A DNA stretch of 64,000 nt. It comes from Aphelidium insulamus (lineage: Eukaryota > Aphelidiomycota > Aphelidea > Aphelidiaceae). The DNA is taken from positions 124,001 through 188,000 of the forward strand of contig JAZDSV010000005.1 in the NCBI GenBank assembly GCA_036784855.1, written 5' to 3'. Within the stretch, counting starts at the first letter, position 1, and each line of letters begins with the position of its first letter. A model generated the notes under the pieces. That model had not been told where the DNA came from and did not search any database. It saw only the letters and a list, made by a program, of their open reading frames with translations. This document shows, in pieces, positions 48,797 to 61,832 of this stretch. A program made the translations under genes and the position numbers.

Positions 48797-51700
48797 TTAT
48801 GGGTTTGCTGCATCTGCGTTGGACTTAGGATCGATAAATGTAGCTGCGGATCGTTCCAAGAACGCCTGAATTACAGCGCGAACGTCCACACGATCGACAG
48901 AAATCATTGCAACCACGAGTCGAAAAATGCGTGGAATCCACTTCCGGATACCTAATTTGTGATCTTCATCGGCGTCCCAATTAGTGGCAAGCATCTCCTT
49001 CAGTAAAAGCACAACTACAGGGCTCCAGCTGTTGATTTCGCGCTGGAATTTCTGTGGATCTACCAGGAAACGAACGTACGCATCGATAATCAATATGATA
49101 TCATCCATCGCTGGTACTAAAAGTGCGTCCCCGCCCCGATATGAGAATGAGGCGCCCGGTAAAAGCGCTGAATAGGACTCAACCTTTCCAGTACCGGAAT
49201 CTCCAACTGCACGATATAGGTGCATAACCAGTGACAAGTAGGTTGCAATAGACTGCGTTTCTTGCCTATTCAAATGAGGCATAGTCTGCACTTCGCCTGC
49301 TTTCCACAATGCTAGCCGGAGGTCGTAATTGTTGTTGAACGAGTGGGAAAATACGTAGGAGGCATGCAAGCAGCCGGTCCATCGTGATCGCAGGTTTGCC
49401 GGCAATGCCATAAATAGGTCCGAAGGTTTGGACTGCAAAGTTTTCACGGCAATTGAAGCTGCTGCTTGTGGCGAAGTCGGGGCACTGGCGGGGCTTCCAG
49501 TCGATGTAGCATTTCCAATAAGTACCAGCGCCTCATCTCCCTCATGAAACACCAACTCCCGCAAAAACTGAAGTACCATCAGGTGAACTGCGCATTTGTT
49601 GATCGCAAATTGAACGTCCAGCGAAGCGATCAGCTTTGCTTGATCTTCAGCGGCAACATCCGTCCACTGCTGCGCGTGCATGCCGTCCATGCGAGCGGTC
49701 GGAAAGCGAAGAAGCTCGGTAGGAATGGTTGCAATAAATATGTTTTCAATTGCAACGGTGCATATTTCCCAGATTTCACTCGAAAAAAATCGGTAGTTTT
49801 GTCGTATAAATTGGCCAAGATACAATATACCCGTGTGCGAAAGGTTTTCGGAATTTCTGGCGACCAAAAGAACTACAAGTTCAATCAGCAGCCGGACCAA
49901 TTCGGGATGATGCCTAAATCCTTCTGCCGAGAGTGGTTCCTCGGTCTTCCCATCCGTGCTGATATTAAAAAACAGCGAATACACCTCGACTAGCCGCCGG
50001 ATCGTTTGAATCCAGATAACTCCGGCATTGGCGTCCCGCATGAGCGCCTCTTGCCTTTCTTTCTTGTCGACTTCAGCCAAGTTATTAGACTTTTTCCTCC
50101 CAGCCTTCAGATCTTCAAACAGAGGCATGATCACATTACTGATAATTGAGCGCCAATGCTGAGATTTAAACGAAAACAACGACCCATGCGTTTTTAGTAT
50201 ATCGAAAAACATCTCGAGCGCTTTGCTTCTCAAAACTGGTGACTGCGATCCAATAACGACTCGAATCAATCCAGACAAGGCTGGGAACCATCGGAGGAAA
50301 AACATGTCTTCGGCCTGATCGCCACCAATGGTCTGCAGCTTACGCTGATCGTCTGCCAGGTTGTTGATTGATTGCCAAAGAACTGTCATCGCGCGCTGGC
50401 TAATGCCTTCCTTATTATTGCCGCCTTCAGCCGTCTCATATATGGAAATGTAATCTACCACGCAGTTTGCATAGTCGACAAATACTTCAACAATCATCGC
50501 CCAGTAATCGGTCGCAATCTTTTCCAAAAGCTCAAGCGATCGTGTAATGATAGGCGATTCGGAATTTTCAATGGCGATGCGGGATAGTATGACAAATATC
50601 GAACGCCAGCCGGACTTGATATTGGCAGCACGCGCAAATATCATTTGAGAAAGCGACTGAACCACAAGATCGCGGATTTCAATGAACGGCGTGTGTCGAA
50701 TAATGTACTCGAATGGGCGAAGAAACTCGTTGTTTGTGTGGAAGTGGGCAAGCTCGGAACGGTCCAAAAATTTCATGCCCAGCTGACGCAAACTGTCGAC
50801 CGCGTAGGTAGCGATGGTCATGTTTGGGTGAGTGCCGACGGTGTTGAAGTACTTGTTTAAGATTCGCCAAATTTGCGACCACTCGAGTCGGATGCGTCTT
50901 GCATAGTATAAGCATCAGGCAGAAAAAACTATGTACAATATCAGACGTACCCCATGTTGTAATAGGAAATCTCCACAATTTTTTGCAGCATGTAAATTCT
51001 CGACGATTCAACTTCTTCTTCGGAAACTTCGCAAAGGTTGCGGTAGAAATGAACGACTGATGAACCAGAGAGCCCCACACTGCTGGAGAATATTTTGTCA
51101 ATCGTTATCAGTGTGACTTGTGAATTTAATTCTTTCGCCAGCTTATCCAAGGACGGGCGCCTAATGTGGAACGCTCTGATATCCGGCGAGGTCTCCGGAG
51201 AATGATCCTTCTGAATTGATGACGCCTTGTCCTTATTAGCAATTAAAGGGGGCACCACGGAGACGAATGCGGAGAAGGAACTTGCTATATCGTTGACACG
51301 ACTCCCTTCGCTGATCAATTGCCATCGATCCATTTCACTGATGCACTTCAAAACATGACGCCAAGAATCGTCCAGATAATTTCCGTACAGATGGCCAATG
51401 CTGATCAAGAGTTTTGCAGCAGCAACATTTTTGGCCTTCATGGTGGCTACATCAGACAATCCGGTCAGGCGACCTAGTGACGCGACGAAAGCATCTCGCT
51501 CAGTCTCCATTCGAAGCAGTGCCGATATCTTGATTGCAGACTGGAAACCGACTAGACACGTTTCGACGATCTGGACATTGGTCTCGCCGGCGGGAACAGC
51601 TGCGGGAACACGACCGTCATCGGCCACGGGGTACTGGTCGGCAACACATTCTTCAAACAGCACGCTGAACGCAGCCATGGCCGGGCCCCAACAAAGCTCA

Positions 51701-54520
51701 AACATTGGACGCGCATGATCAACGTGCGTAGCGGACTTGAAAGGCAACACTGTCTTGTCGCGACGGCGCATTAAATTCTGCGACTTTTTCTCAATATGGC
51801 GGGTTTCGCGTTTGAAATGCTCGCGATTTTGTCGTTCCAGTTCGCGCGCATCGGAAGAGACTCCGACAGACGTCATTTTCTGCAGCTCCCGCACCGTGCG
51901 TTCTTCTTCCATGACAATTTCGTTACTCTGAATGTCCATGAAAGTTGCAGTGAGCAGATCATCGGGTAAATCTCCATTGTCATTGATGCCACGATTGTTG
52001 CGAATAAAGTCAGCAAGTGTCATGCGGACCTTGACGCTGCCAGAATGCAAGTCGGTATTGAGCATCATGATCGAAAAGGCAAGCGTATACGCCACATCAG
52101 CTTTGGCGAAAATCGACGGATTGTTTGAGCAGTATCTCGCGGCAAACTTTTCCATAATTCTGTCAATCTTTTGTGCCTCTCCAGGAAGCCGAAAACCCTG
52201 CAAGAAATTTCGTAGCGCCACGACGAATCCAACGCCGCTAAAGTCGAAGCTATCCACAAAAAGATGCATTATCTGCACGTTTTCATCCTTTTTCTCGCCA
52301 ATGTAATCTCCGATAGCTGTCTTGCTGATTTCCGTATTGCTCCGCAAGAATTGCACGATACTAGCCGCGTCGGTCAGAAAGCCACCTTCGCGCAGCATCG
52401 CGATCCCTTTGCTAGGAGACTCGTTGAACCGTTGAATCCCGGCTTTGAGTGCTTGTTTGCGTAGTTTGATTCTCTCAAACTCTTCCGGCGCATTCGGCAC
52501 ATTGGTCGGCATGTCCACCATGGACTTGCTTCCAGAGCGAACCATGCCGCCTTCAGAAAGTGACAGTGATCTCAATGGATTTTTCGACGCCACCATCACA
52601 GTGGTGGCATTATTTTTGGAGAGCACAGTTGCTGCTGCCGTATCAATTGGCGAACCAGCTTCGTGAACGGGCGACTGCTCTGTGGACGAAGAGTTGGCCG
52701 AAACCGGCGCGGATGAGGCCGCGGTGGGTGACGTGACTCCTCCTCCTAACTGCAAGTCTTTGGACTTCTTCAGCATGTCTGATGCCAAGCTAGTTCCATT
52801 AGCATCACCTTCATTCATCCACTCCTCGAGCGAAATGGAAATGGCACAAAGACATCGCAACGCTTTCGACCGCAACCTCCTCTCCTGCGCCATTGTCTGG
52901 TCGGTAATCGCTTCTTCCGCTACGGCGAACAGACCGGTTGGCTTCTGTGACGAGCCAGCCGGGGCAGTTTTAACTCCCGTGCCTTGAGAAAGGCGAGCCA
53001 GGGATGTTACAATTCGCTCGTAGATGCTGGCCATCGCCATATCACAATCGTAGTTGACGTAAATATCGACGAGCGTCTGCGGGTTGTTGCACACTTTGTA
53101 TAGTCCTTGCAGCACCATGACTTTCTGTTTGAACGTCGAATTCGCATGATCGAGCACGTACAAGTAAATCTCATTGAAGAGAACCTCCAATTCAGACTTT
53201 AAGAAGCTCTTAAAGTTCTTTAGCAGCTACAAGAAGTGAGATATTGTAATAATATCAACGCTGCCTACTCTTACCGTCAAAAATATGGCCAAGGCGAATT
53301 CAAATAGTTGCGGATCGGTCAATAAGCCATTGCGCGACACCACCACCGTCACATGCTGCTTAATGAACGACACAAAAGGTTCCCGGTGTAGCAGAGCATC
53401 GCCGGCATTCGATAGCAATGATAACAACATCTCCAGCGCGAGTGCACGCTGACGAATAACTATCGGCGAGATCTCTTCGGCAGCTTCAGATGACTTTTGT
53501 GACGTGCTGGCAGCACCGGGCGCCTTCTCGACCTTCATTGCCATCCGGCACAGATAGCGCAGCGAAAAGAAGGCGTCCCGAATGAGCATATCGCGATACC
53601 GCGCAGGATCCATTGTGAACGGGTTGTTGTCCTTGGAGGTGGCAAGCGGCGACACGACGACCTCGGGATCGACTGCACCAGACTTTTTATCAGATGCGTT
53701 TGCTTCCGAGCCACCATCGCTCTGCTGTACAGAGAATTAAATTCCAATAACGGTATGAACAAGCCACACGTACAGTGTCTTCAACACTCCAGCCACTTTC
53801 CATGGTGTTGAATACGTAGTGACACATCTGGGTGAGCACCGCCTTGGCCGTGGTCTGGTTGACGGGGTTCCGCGAAAACAAGTAGATATTGACACAAGCC
53901 TGCAGACTCTTGAGCAGCGACGTTTCGTGCAACTCGCACGAGGCCGACGTAACGGCAGTCAATAGCACCTTGATTATTTGCAGGTGGACTGCCGCCTCCG
54001 CCGCACTCCCCTTCTCGTCGGCCAGCAGGGGAGCGGCCATGCACACGGTGTGCACTATATCATCGATCAACATCGGGGGATACGATCGAACGGAGGCCGT
54101 GGCGGCACCAGAAGCTTGCGGTGCCGAAGCAGATGTGAGGTCTTCCGCAGTGGGTGCTGCTGCTGCAGTTTGTTCCGCTGCACTATCCGGCATCCACTGG
54201 GCGCCGCGCAGGTGGTGATGCGCCAACAGCTTTTGAATGCAGTCCAACGCAACCTCACGTGTCTTGGCAGGCTGTGTTGGCTGGCAGGCAGTGCGTAACA
54301 CCGGCCAGTACAGGTCTGCATCAACTGCACTCGACATCAGTAGGACATAGAGGAGAGTGTGTGGGTACGTGCCCTCCGCGGCGGTGGCAGTCTCCTTGGC
54401 CAGCCGCTCCAACTGCTGTGTAAGTAGCGCTGCAAGATCCTTCTGCTTCCGCGGCTCGGGGAGCTCTGCACGGATGCGTTCCAGCTGCGCCTTGATCATC
54501 ACCGTGGCACTGCCGGCCAT
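48797..54520 (-). CDS. SEC7: Large Sec7-domain Arf guanine nucleotide exchange factor (BIG/SEC7)
   Basis: Exons 54520-53774, 53724-53275, 53226-50951, 50897-48797 encode 1857 residues (human BIG1 1849). The layout is typical: an N-terminal DCB region, the HUS box region around FNEIYLYVLDHANSTFKQK with NYDCDM, the Sec7 domain (about 690-880), and long HDS helical repeats to the end. The Sec7 domain has GIAMLREGGFLTD, the catalytic glutamate in FRLPGEAQKIDR and MMLNTDLHSG. The enzyme activates Arf1 on the trans-Golgi and is the brefeldin A target class. A Ser/Pro-rich segment (about 530-620) lies between HUS and Sec7. Introns are few for this window and each is about 50 nt. Ends 51 nt from the myosin stop. 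Confidence 0.96.
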
Positions 54521-55345
54521 TTTGACGGCGCAAATTGGAGATTATTGTTGGTAGTGTGGTGCTGCCTTGTGGTGCTGCCTTGTCAAACACTGATCGACTG
54601 TTAAACAGTTGACTGTGTAAATATACAAGTATGGCAGTGTACCGCGAGTGGAAACGCCGCTTCCATATCACAAATACTTACGCGAGTGGAAACGCCGCTT
54701 CCATGTCACGTATACTTCGCCGCTTCTAGCTTCTAGTTCTGCTTGGTTATGTTTTCATTAGCATGACTTCGAATGCATTCAGCATGCTAAGATGATTCAA
54801 AAGGTGATTGTGTGAACTGTGCAGGTACTTCAAACACTTTCGCTTATAGCCAAGATGATCAAGAATTGATCTACTACGAAATCGTCCATTGGATGCATCA
54901 GGTCCGAGAACATCCTAGAGCAAAGTGATCTCTTTTATGTGGTCATAATTATGGCCTGTGACCGTTTAAGACACCACGTAATGGGTGATTTTCATTTCTT
55001 GTGTAAGTAACGAGTAAGTGCTGCGTTACGGTAGTGATATTATGTTGACAGTATTGATGAGTGACAACGTTTGACAGCCTCAAACATCAGAACCATGCCC
55101 TTATGTACTCATAATAAGGAGAATCAATGACCCTGGTCACGGCCAGAGCCCCAGATATGCATGCTGCTACATGTTCTGTCCCTAGCCATTATTTGTGGGC
55201 ATGACGTAGGTACAAGCCACACACATACACATATAAGCGCTGATGTCTGAAGCCTGACGTCACTTAACACACACACACACGCACACACATAAACTGTTTC
55301 CACCGCGCATTTCCAACTGCATTGCATTCAACCTTCAACCAACTG
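54521..55345. other. Divergent intergenic region
   Basis: 825 bp between SEC7 (minus) and CAF16 (plus). It contains a tandem repeat of GTGGTGCTGCCTT at about 54555-54583 and a direct repeat at 54643-54704. I see no tRNA, snRNA or protein gene. Confidence 0.45.
54643..54704. repeat. 24-bp direct repeat near the SEC7 promoter
   Basis: The 24-mer at 54643-54666, beginning CGCGAGTGGAAACGCC, is repeated exactly at 54681-54704. It lies 120-185 bp upstream of the SEC7 start; it could be a duplicated factor site. Confidence 0.7.
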
Positions 55346-56433
55346 ATGGCGACAAAGGATGCCAACACTGACGCCATACGCGTGGAGGGCCTCCAGTTCA
55401 CGTACGGGGGTCCTCCGATTTTGCACAATGTGTCTCTTGCACTGCCCACTGGAAGCCGCACACTGCTAGTCGGTGCTAACGGTGCCGGAAGTATGTGTTC
55501 AAGTACTCGTGTGTGTATGGATGTGTAGTTCTTATTGTCGCGCGTGTAGAGACCACACTGCTGCGTATACTGGCTGGCAAGCGGATGGTCAAGACCGATT
55601 TGGTGCACGTACTGGGACGTCACGCCTACTTTGACACGCCATCGGTTGCGTGAAATCACTTGCACTCACACACCCCACATACTCGTGCTTAAACCCCAGG
55701 GCAGACCATAACGTACTTGGGACCGGAGTGGGCGGCAAATCCCGTGGTCCGGCGCGATGTATCCGTGACATCCCTGCTGGACAGTATGAATGCGGACAAG
55801 TATCCGGCCAGGCGCGATCACCTGCTCGACATACTGGATGTGAACCCGCTGTGGCACATGCACGCCATATCGGACGGGGAGCGGCGTCGAGTTCAGATTC
55901 TGCTCGGTTTGCTGCAGCCGTTTGAAGTGCTGCTTCTGGATGAAGTTACCGTGGACCTGGACGTGGTTGTTCGACGCAATCTGCTCAACTTTCTTCGCCA
56001 GCAAACGGAGGGTCCCGGACAAATTGGCGACGATGGTAAAGAGCTGCGGCCGGCCAGCGTGCTCTACGCAACCCATATATTTGACGGTGAGTGGCTGTGA
56101 CTATGACTGAAGTTGTGTCAGTTAATCTCATGTGTCTCAGGTCTGGGCGAGTGGCCCACTCACATTGCGCACATACGCGCCGGCACCATTGACCGAGTGC
56201 ACAAGTATGCCGATATTGACGAAATTAACGGCAATGCAGATGGCGCAGCATCTACTCGACCAAAGTTTGACTCGCCGCTGCTACTGCTGGTGGAAAAGTG
56301 GCTCAAGAAGGATTTTGTTGAGGCCAGGCGATTGCGCAACGAGATGGCCAATGCCGACACCACGTGGACTCGTCTCAGTAACGATGTAAAGTCCCACGGT
56401 GACAAGTACTACAACTATTGGTCCGACAACTAG
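55346..56433 (+). CDS. CAF16: CAF16-type soluble ABC ATPase
   Basis: Exons 55346-55490, 55550-55644, 55705-56086, 56141-56433 encode 304 residues (yeast Caf16 289). A single nucleotide-binding domain without membrane segments has Walker A GANGAGKTT (formed across intron 1), the signature [10 protein letters not shown], Walker [13 protein letters not shown] and the switch histidine in YATHIFDG. The typical CAF16 tail follows with [10 protein letters not shown]. Caf16 is associated with the CCR4-NOT complex in yeast; its plant relatives are I-family ABC proteins. For intron 2 I prefer the acceptor at 55704 over an earlier AG because only it keeps frame with the clean GT donor at 55645. Converges with the kinesin gene, 64 nt between stops. 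Confidence 0.93.
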
Positions 56434-56497
56434 TGGTACGTATGTGCAAGCTGCAATAAAAGCCATGGAACACGATACAGTACGACCAATAGTTTAA

Positions 56498-59400
56498 TTA
56501 GTGGATAACTGGCTTTGCATCGCGCTTGGGTCGGTGGAGTGAGCTTGAGTGATGAAGTGTTCCGCCAGCCGTCTGATGCTGCTCTTTGCGAATTTTATCC
56601 AGTTCTGTTAGCAGCCGTTGGTTATCTGATCGCAGCTGATTATTTTCTGCGCATTGTTATCAGCGAGATCCTACCGGCAGGATAACTGGATAAGCAGCAT
56701 GGAAATACCTTGCTTGATCTGAAGATGATACTGCAGCTTCTGTTTAAAGTTGTTGTGCTGCACCAACTTTGCATTCTCTTCTTCCAAGTGCGAGTTGCGT
56801 TCCAGGACAAAATCGAATTGCTGCACATTGCTCCAGTACATGTTAACATCAAAACATGCTTGCCTGTTCCAGACTCTTGGTTTTCCCCTGCAGCACGTCT
56901 AATTGGTTTAACTTGTCGGAAATTGAGCGGATTCGAGCTGTCTCTTGTGCCAGTGCTGCCTTTTGTTCCTCAAGTTGCTAAATGTTAATGATCAGATTGC
57001 AGCTTTATGGTTTACGCGATGTTCGCACCGATGTCAAGCCGGCAATCTCATCACGCATAAATAGAACAGTCTCGATGGAACCTAGACTTTGATATTGTTG
57101 AAGCTGTACATTGCTCGAGTTTAGATCAGCTTGTAGCTTTTGATGCTCAGCCGAGGCACTTTCCATGCTGGAAGCAGTGAGTGGGTACCCAGGGTTACTG
57201 GAATTGTACCTTTTCAATTGCTCCAGAAGCATGTTGTTGTCCTCTTGCGCCGCATCTAGACAGGCTCCCATTTTTTGACATTCCAATTCCAGACTGTTGA
57301 TTTTCGCTCCACGTCGCTCGACTTCGGCGTCCAGTTGATGCTTTTGCTCTTCAAATTCCCGTTTCAATCGGTCAAATTCGTTCTGGCGGGTAGAAATTTC
57401 TTCTTTCAGCGACGTCACACAATTTTTGGCAGATTCGTTCTCAGACTTTAATCGACAAAGTTCATCTCTCTGAACAGTCAACTCCCTCTGCTTTTCTACT
57501 CGCAAGGCTTCATGCTCGGCGTTAAGCGCCTCCAGCCGAGATTCCAGCGCTTCAAGTTCGTCGATGCGGCGAGTTCTTGCCTCGAGTTCGCGCTTTAAAT
57601 TAAGAGCTTGTTCCTGACTTCCTGCGTAAGATGAAATGATAGAGTCTTTATAGGCCAGTTCTTCCTTCAATCGACTAATTGATCGAAGATGTGATTCTGC
57701 ATTATCCGAGGCACGAAGCAAGTCACTCTGTAGTTCGATTAACCGCCCTTCGTACGATTTCAATGACTGGCTCAATGTTGATGATTTAGCATAATATTCA
57801 GATAGCTCATGCTGTATGGTATCAAATGATAAACTGGCGACAAGTCAATCTAACCTCCAGTTCTTGAATTTTTGAGGAAAGCGCATCGATTTTTTCGGCC
57901 GAAGTTTTTTCTGTTTCGAAACGTTTCTGTTGAACAATCTTCAATTCTTCCGACCGCGATGCTTCAAGCGACTCGTTTTCTGCCACCAATTGACGCTGCT
58001 CCCGTTAGATGGATATGCATGATAAATAGACTTGCCAGTGTTAGTAGCTCCGATGTTAAGGATTCAGTTTCTTCCTGAAGCTCAATACAACGACGCTTTT
58101 GTACTAGGTGCTCATTTCGTTCAACAGTGTAAGACTCGAGAAGATCCGACAAGTTTTTCTTTTCGATCGCCAATTCATTTCTTGCCGCAGATGCATCTTC
58201 ATCTGCACGGCAACATTCGTCTCGCTGAACCGTAAATGTCAAAGCAATATTTCAAATTTTGCAGTTTACCATAGCAAGCAGCTGCTCTTCGGCAGTACGC
58301 AGATTTTCAGCGGTACTACAGAGGACTTTAGATGTATTCGCCAACTCCGTTTGAGACTGAGCAGCACCATCAATCGCATTCTGTAGTTTCTGGACCATTT
58401 CCAAAGTTGCCTAAAGTTGCTTCAGTTAAGTGGTATAACAAGTAATAGGCGAGGTGACCTTTTGTTGAGAGGCAATTTCGTTACACTCCACGCTTTTGGA
58501 ATTAAGCTCTTCCGTCAGCCTGGCCTCTTCTGCACGCGAAAGATCAAGAGTAACTTGCATGTCATCAATGTCGTCTCTTGCTCGCTGTAGTTGATCGGCA
58601 AGTGAATCGATTTCGAGCTGCTTGGATCTAACAGAGTTTTCCAACGAAACCAAATCCGCTTCCATCTGGTAAGTGTCATTCACGTGCTGCTGGCGATCAG
58701 AAGAGACTTGACGAATAACCGACTCCAACTGTTCCTTTACGATGGCCATTTCCGCGTTCAATTTTCCATTTTCAATTTCCAGCTCTGCCGTGAGTCAGAT
58801 GCGCCTTCAAAATACATTAACCGACAGCAATTTACCTTGGCAGCGAGAATTTCTATCTTCCAGTATAGCAGAAAGAGTCGTCACTTTTGCCGAAGCATCT
58901 TCGAGTTGCTTTTCCGATTCGTAACGAGATTCCACGGCGATCTAAGGAGTGAGCAAGAATAAAATACAGCATTTCGTACGTACATCGCTTATCCGTCGCG
59001 TTTTCCTGTCTAGGTTTGAATTTTTGAGACGCATTCGTGAGTTTTCATCACGTAGTTGGGCGATAGTGCTCTGCAGCTCCTCAACAACAGTGTCAGAATA
59101 GCTTTGACCAGCGTCGCCATCTCGTGACTGGAATGTTACTATTTTGCTTTAATACTTTTAACATTTTATACTTCAATTATTCCACGCAATCGTTTGATTT
59201 CCAGCTCGCGACTAAGCTTAAGCGCTTCAATTGATCGTTCCAACTCCAGATTTGCAGCAGTGGCAGCGTCTAGATCTGCACGCAGCTCTGAACTAGCACT
59301 TTCAGATTCGCGCAACTTCTTGCTCATTTCCTTGGAATTTTAATCAAGTGTAGCACAAGAATCAGAAAGCATACCTCGACTTCGAGCTTTTTTTGCGCGT

Positions 59401-61757
59401 CTGCGGTGTTTGCATTTGCAATCTCCGCTTTCAGCGTTTTGCATTCGGAATGCAATTGTAAAACTTGATCAGTAAGGGCTAGCTCAAGTTTCCGACGCGC
59501 ATCCGCAATCGCTTCATGATCTAGAAAATCTTTTGAATATCGTTCATAATTCGTTAGTTTTCTTCGTAATTCCAGATTTTCAGCCGCATAACGCGCCAGT
59601 TCCGGGTTATTGTCGATCTGACGGCGCAACTTTTCATTCTGCTCTTTGAGGTATTTCTGACATATGAGTAATCTCGATGATAATGTTTGACAAAATGCAC
59701 AACATACTAGTTCTACAGAATGTAGTGGCGGTCCTGATATTTTCTGCTTTAAGATGTCGACCATGCTCTCCCGAAACTTGATGATCATCTTGTCATGCTG
59801 CGAGTTACGCCGCTGCTCCTCCACCAACTGGTTGAGAGAGTCGATTTGCTGTTGCGCAATGTCTCGCGCATCCTCACTGGACTTGTGCCGTTTCATGAAC
59901 GCAATCAACAGCGCACGAGTGCTTTTGTCATCATTTCCCGCCCCAAGATCTTGAAGGTAGGCGTCGGAGTCGAGAGAGAATTTAGTCGCCGAATTCGCAT
60001 GAAGAAGCAACAGCTCGTGCTTGAGGCGCTTAATTTCTTCTTGCATCTGGAGCACGTTGCCCTGAAACTCTTGATTTACGACCGCCTATGAAGTGTGAGC
60101 TGCTTCCAGTCATGAAGCTGGCATACCCGGTTGCGAATCATTTTTGCGCGTGACGCAAATCTGAGAGTGGACAACGTTTCCGAACAGCATGCTTGCGACG
60201 GACTAGCATTAGCGACGATAAATGTTTTTGCATTCCCGCCCAGACTGTCTCGCAGCAAGAATGTCAATTTCGAGTCGCGATAATGAACATATCGATTCTT
60301 CCCATTGGCAACGTCCACCAAAGCATTAATAACATTTCCCAGCGCCAACAACGATTTGTTGATGTTGCCCGCCTCCTTGAGACGTATGCCGGTTGTTGCC
60401 GCCAGCTTCTGCCTCTCCGAGCCAGCCAGATCAACCAAGTTGAAACGGGACTCGCGCACATCCGTAATGTCTCCATCTGTCACCTTGAAAATTAAGAGCC
60501 AGATCTGCATTCTCCTCACACTCCTGACATACTTTAGACTGAATGACTAGAGTAAAGACGGAATGACTGCGACTGCTCTCACGATTCATTGATGTTGCCG
60601 CCACATGTCGGTTTCGTGCGCCTGTGGCCAACACCTACTCATTTAGCGACGCAGAGTACTCCATGAGATCCATACCCGATAAGCGTCTTCGGGCGAACTG
60701 ATGGGTTCTTCAGACAACCCATCCACGTACACACCATGCTTAATGTCCTCGCGAATCATTGCGCTGCACAGATCATGTAGTAGATTAGTGGACATTTGCA
60801 ACAAAACGTACGCTGGTGCCGCCGGGTCCAGCAAATCATATATACACTCGTTGTATATTTCGCAGAACGAAGCGCGGCACAAGTATTGCACGCATCCTCC
60901 ATTCCTCTTCTCCTCACGCGCAATCATCCCAAACAGATATTCGAAACAGCGCGGTATGATGCCTCTCTGCTCGAAACCCTCTTGCTGTGGAGCAGTGTCG
61001 GTGGGACCTGTGATGTTATGGAATTCCAGACAATTCTGCATATATATAGGTTCATACCTTGCATCGTGCTGCACGAGAGCGGTGTCATGTGGCGGTAGTG
61101 CAGGGCGATTATATGACCAGGCACTTAGTACTTACTAGGTCTTGCCGGAGCCCGTCTGACCGCTGCACAAACACGATGTAAGTATAATATATATCAGCCA
61201 GCCGGCACTACATAGTACACAGGCACCACGTACTATGCGAATATGGTGCCATTGTAGCCTTGCAGACAGTTGTCCGATATCACCTTGCCCACCGTGCGAA
61301 ACACTTGGTCCTATTATGATTCCGTGTTAGAGCGCCAAGGTCCACTGGCATCCATGCACGCCTGCCTGGGTGATGGCCTCGTCGCCCACACACGTTGGGT
61401 CAAAGAGAAAGGTTTCCGGCTGCTTGAAGCCCGGCGCCACGCACACCGAACTGTCCCCGGCATTGACTCGGACAGCGCGGGCATTGGCCTCGCCTACAAC
61501 CCACCATGAGCATCCCCGAAGGAGAGTGTGTGTGTGTGCGTGGATAAGGCAATCCATGTACCTAGTTCCAGCTCCTTGGCAGAGGGCGGTCGCACGCGGA
61601 AAAACACCTTGATGCTGCATGGTGGGGTGCGCTGTGAGTGACAGACACCCATAGAGCATACATGCACCCACTTGTCATCGGCACCGACGCCACCCATGCC
61701 TCCACCGCCATCGCCAGTGTCCATGGCTGTGTGAGTGTCCATTACCGCCTGTGGCAT
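56498..61757 (-). CDS. KIF15: Kinesin-12 (KIF15-like) motor protein
   Basis: 23 exons give 1382 residues (human KIF15 1388). Exon starts are 61757, 61614, 61493, 61310, 61162, 61068, 61007, 60763, 60634, 60483, 60085, 59656, 59330, 59127, 58941, 58784, 58410, 58224, 57995, 57811, 56977, 56820 and 56646. The N-terminal motor (residues about 28-375) shows [36 protein letters not shown] and [12 protein letters not shown]. The neck [20 protein letters not shown] matches the kinesin-12 consensus. The remaining 1000 residues are coiled coil. Family members are plus-end motors in spindle or flagellar function. The P-loop region is split by exons of 27 and 11 nt. Three introns have GC donors (61365, 58035, 56863); the first could instead use a GT six nt later. 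Confidence 0.94.
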
Positions 61758-61832
61758 TAGTGCACGCGCACGTAGTGAGTGCGTAGTGTGGCAGCGCGCG
61801 CGTCCTTGTGTTATCGACCGGGCGTCGCAACA

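Noticed and set aside
54760-55320. Possible snoRNA or tRNA in the SEC7-CAF16 spacer
   Set aside because: TGATGA-like words occur but no paired C/D boxes with guide spacing, and no tRNA A and B boxes.
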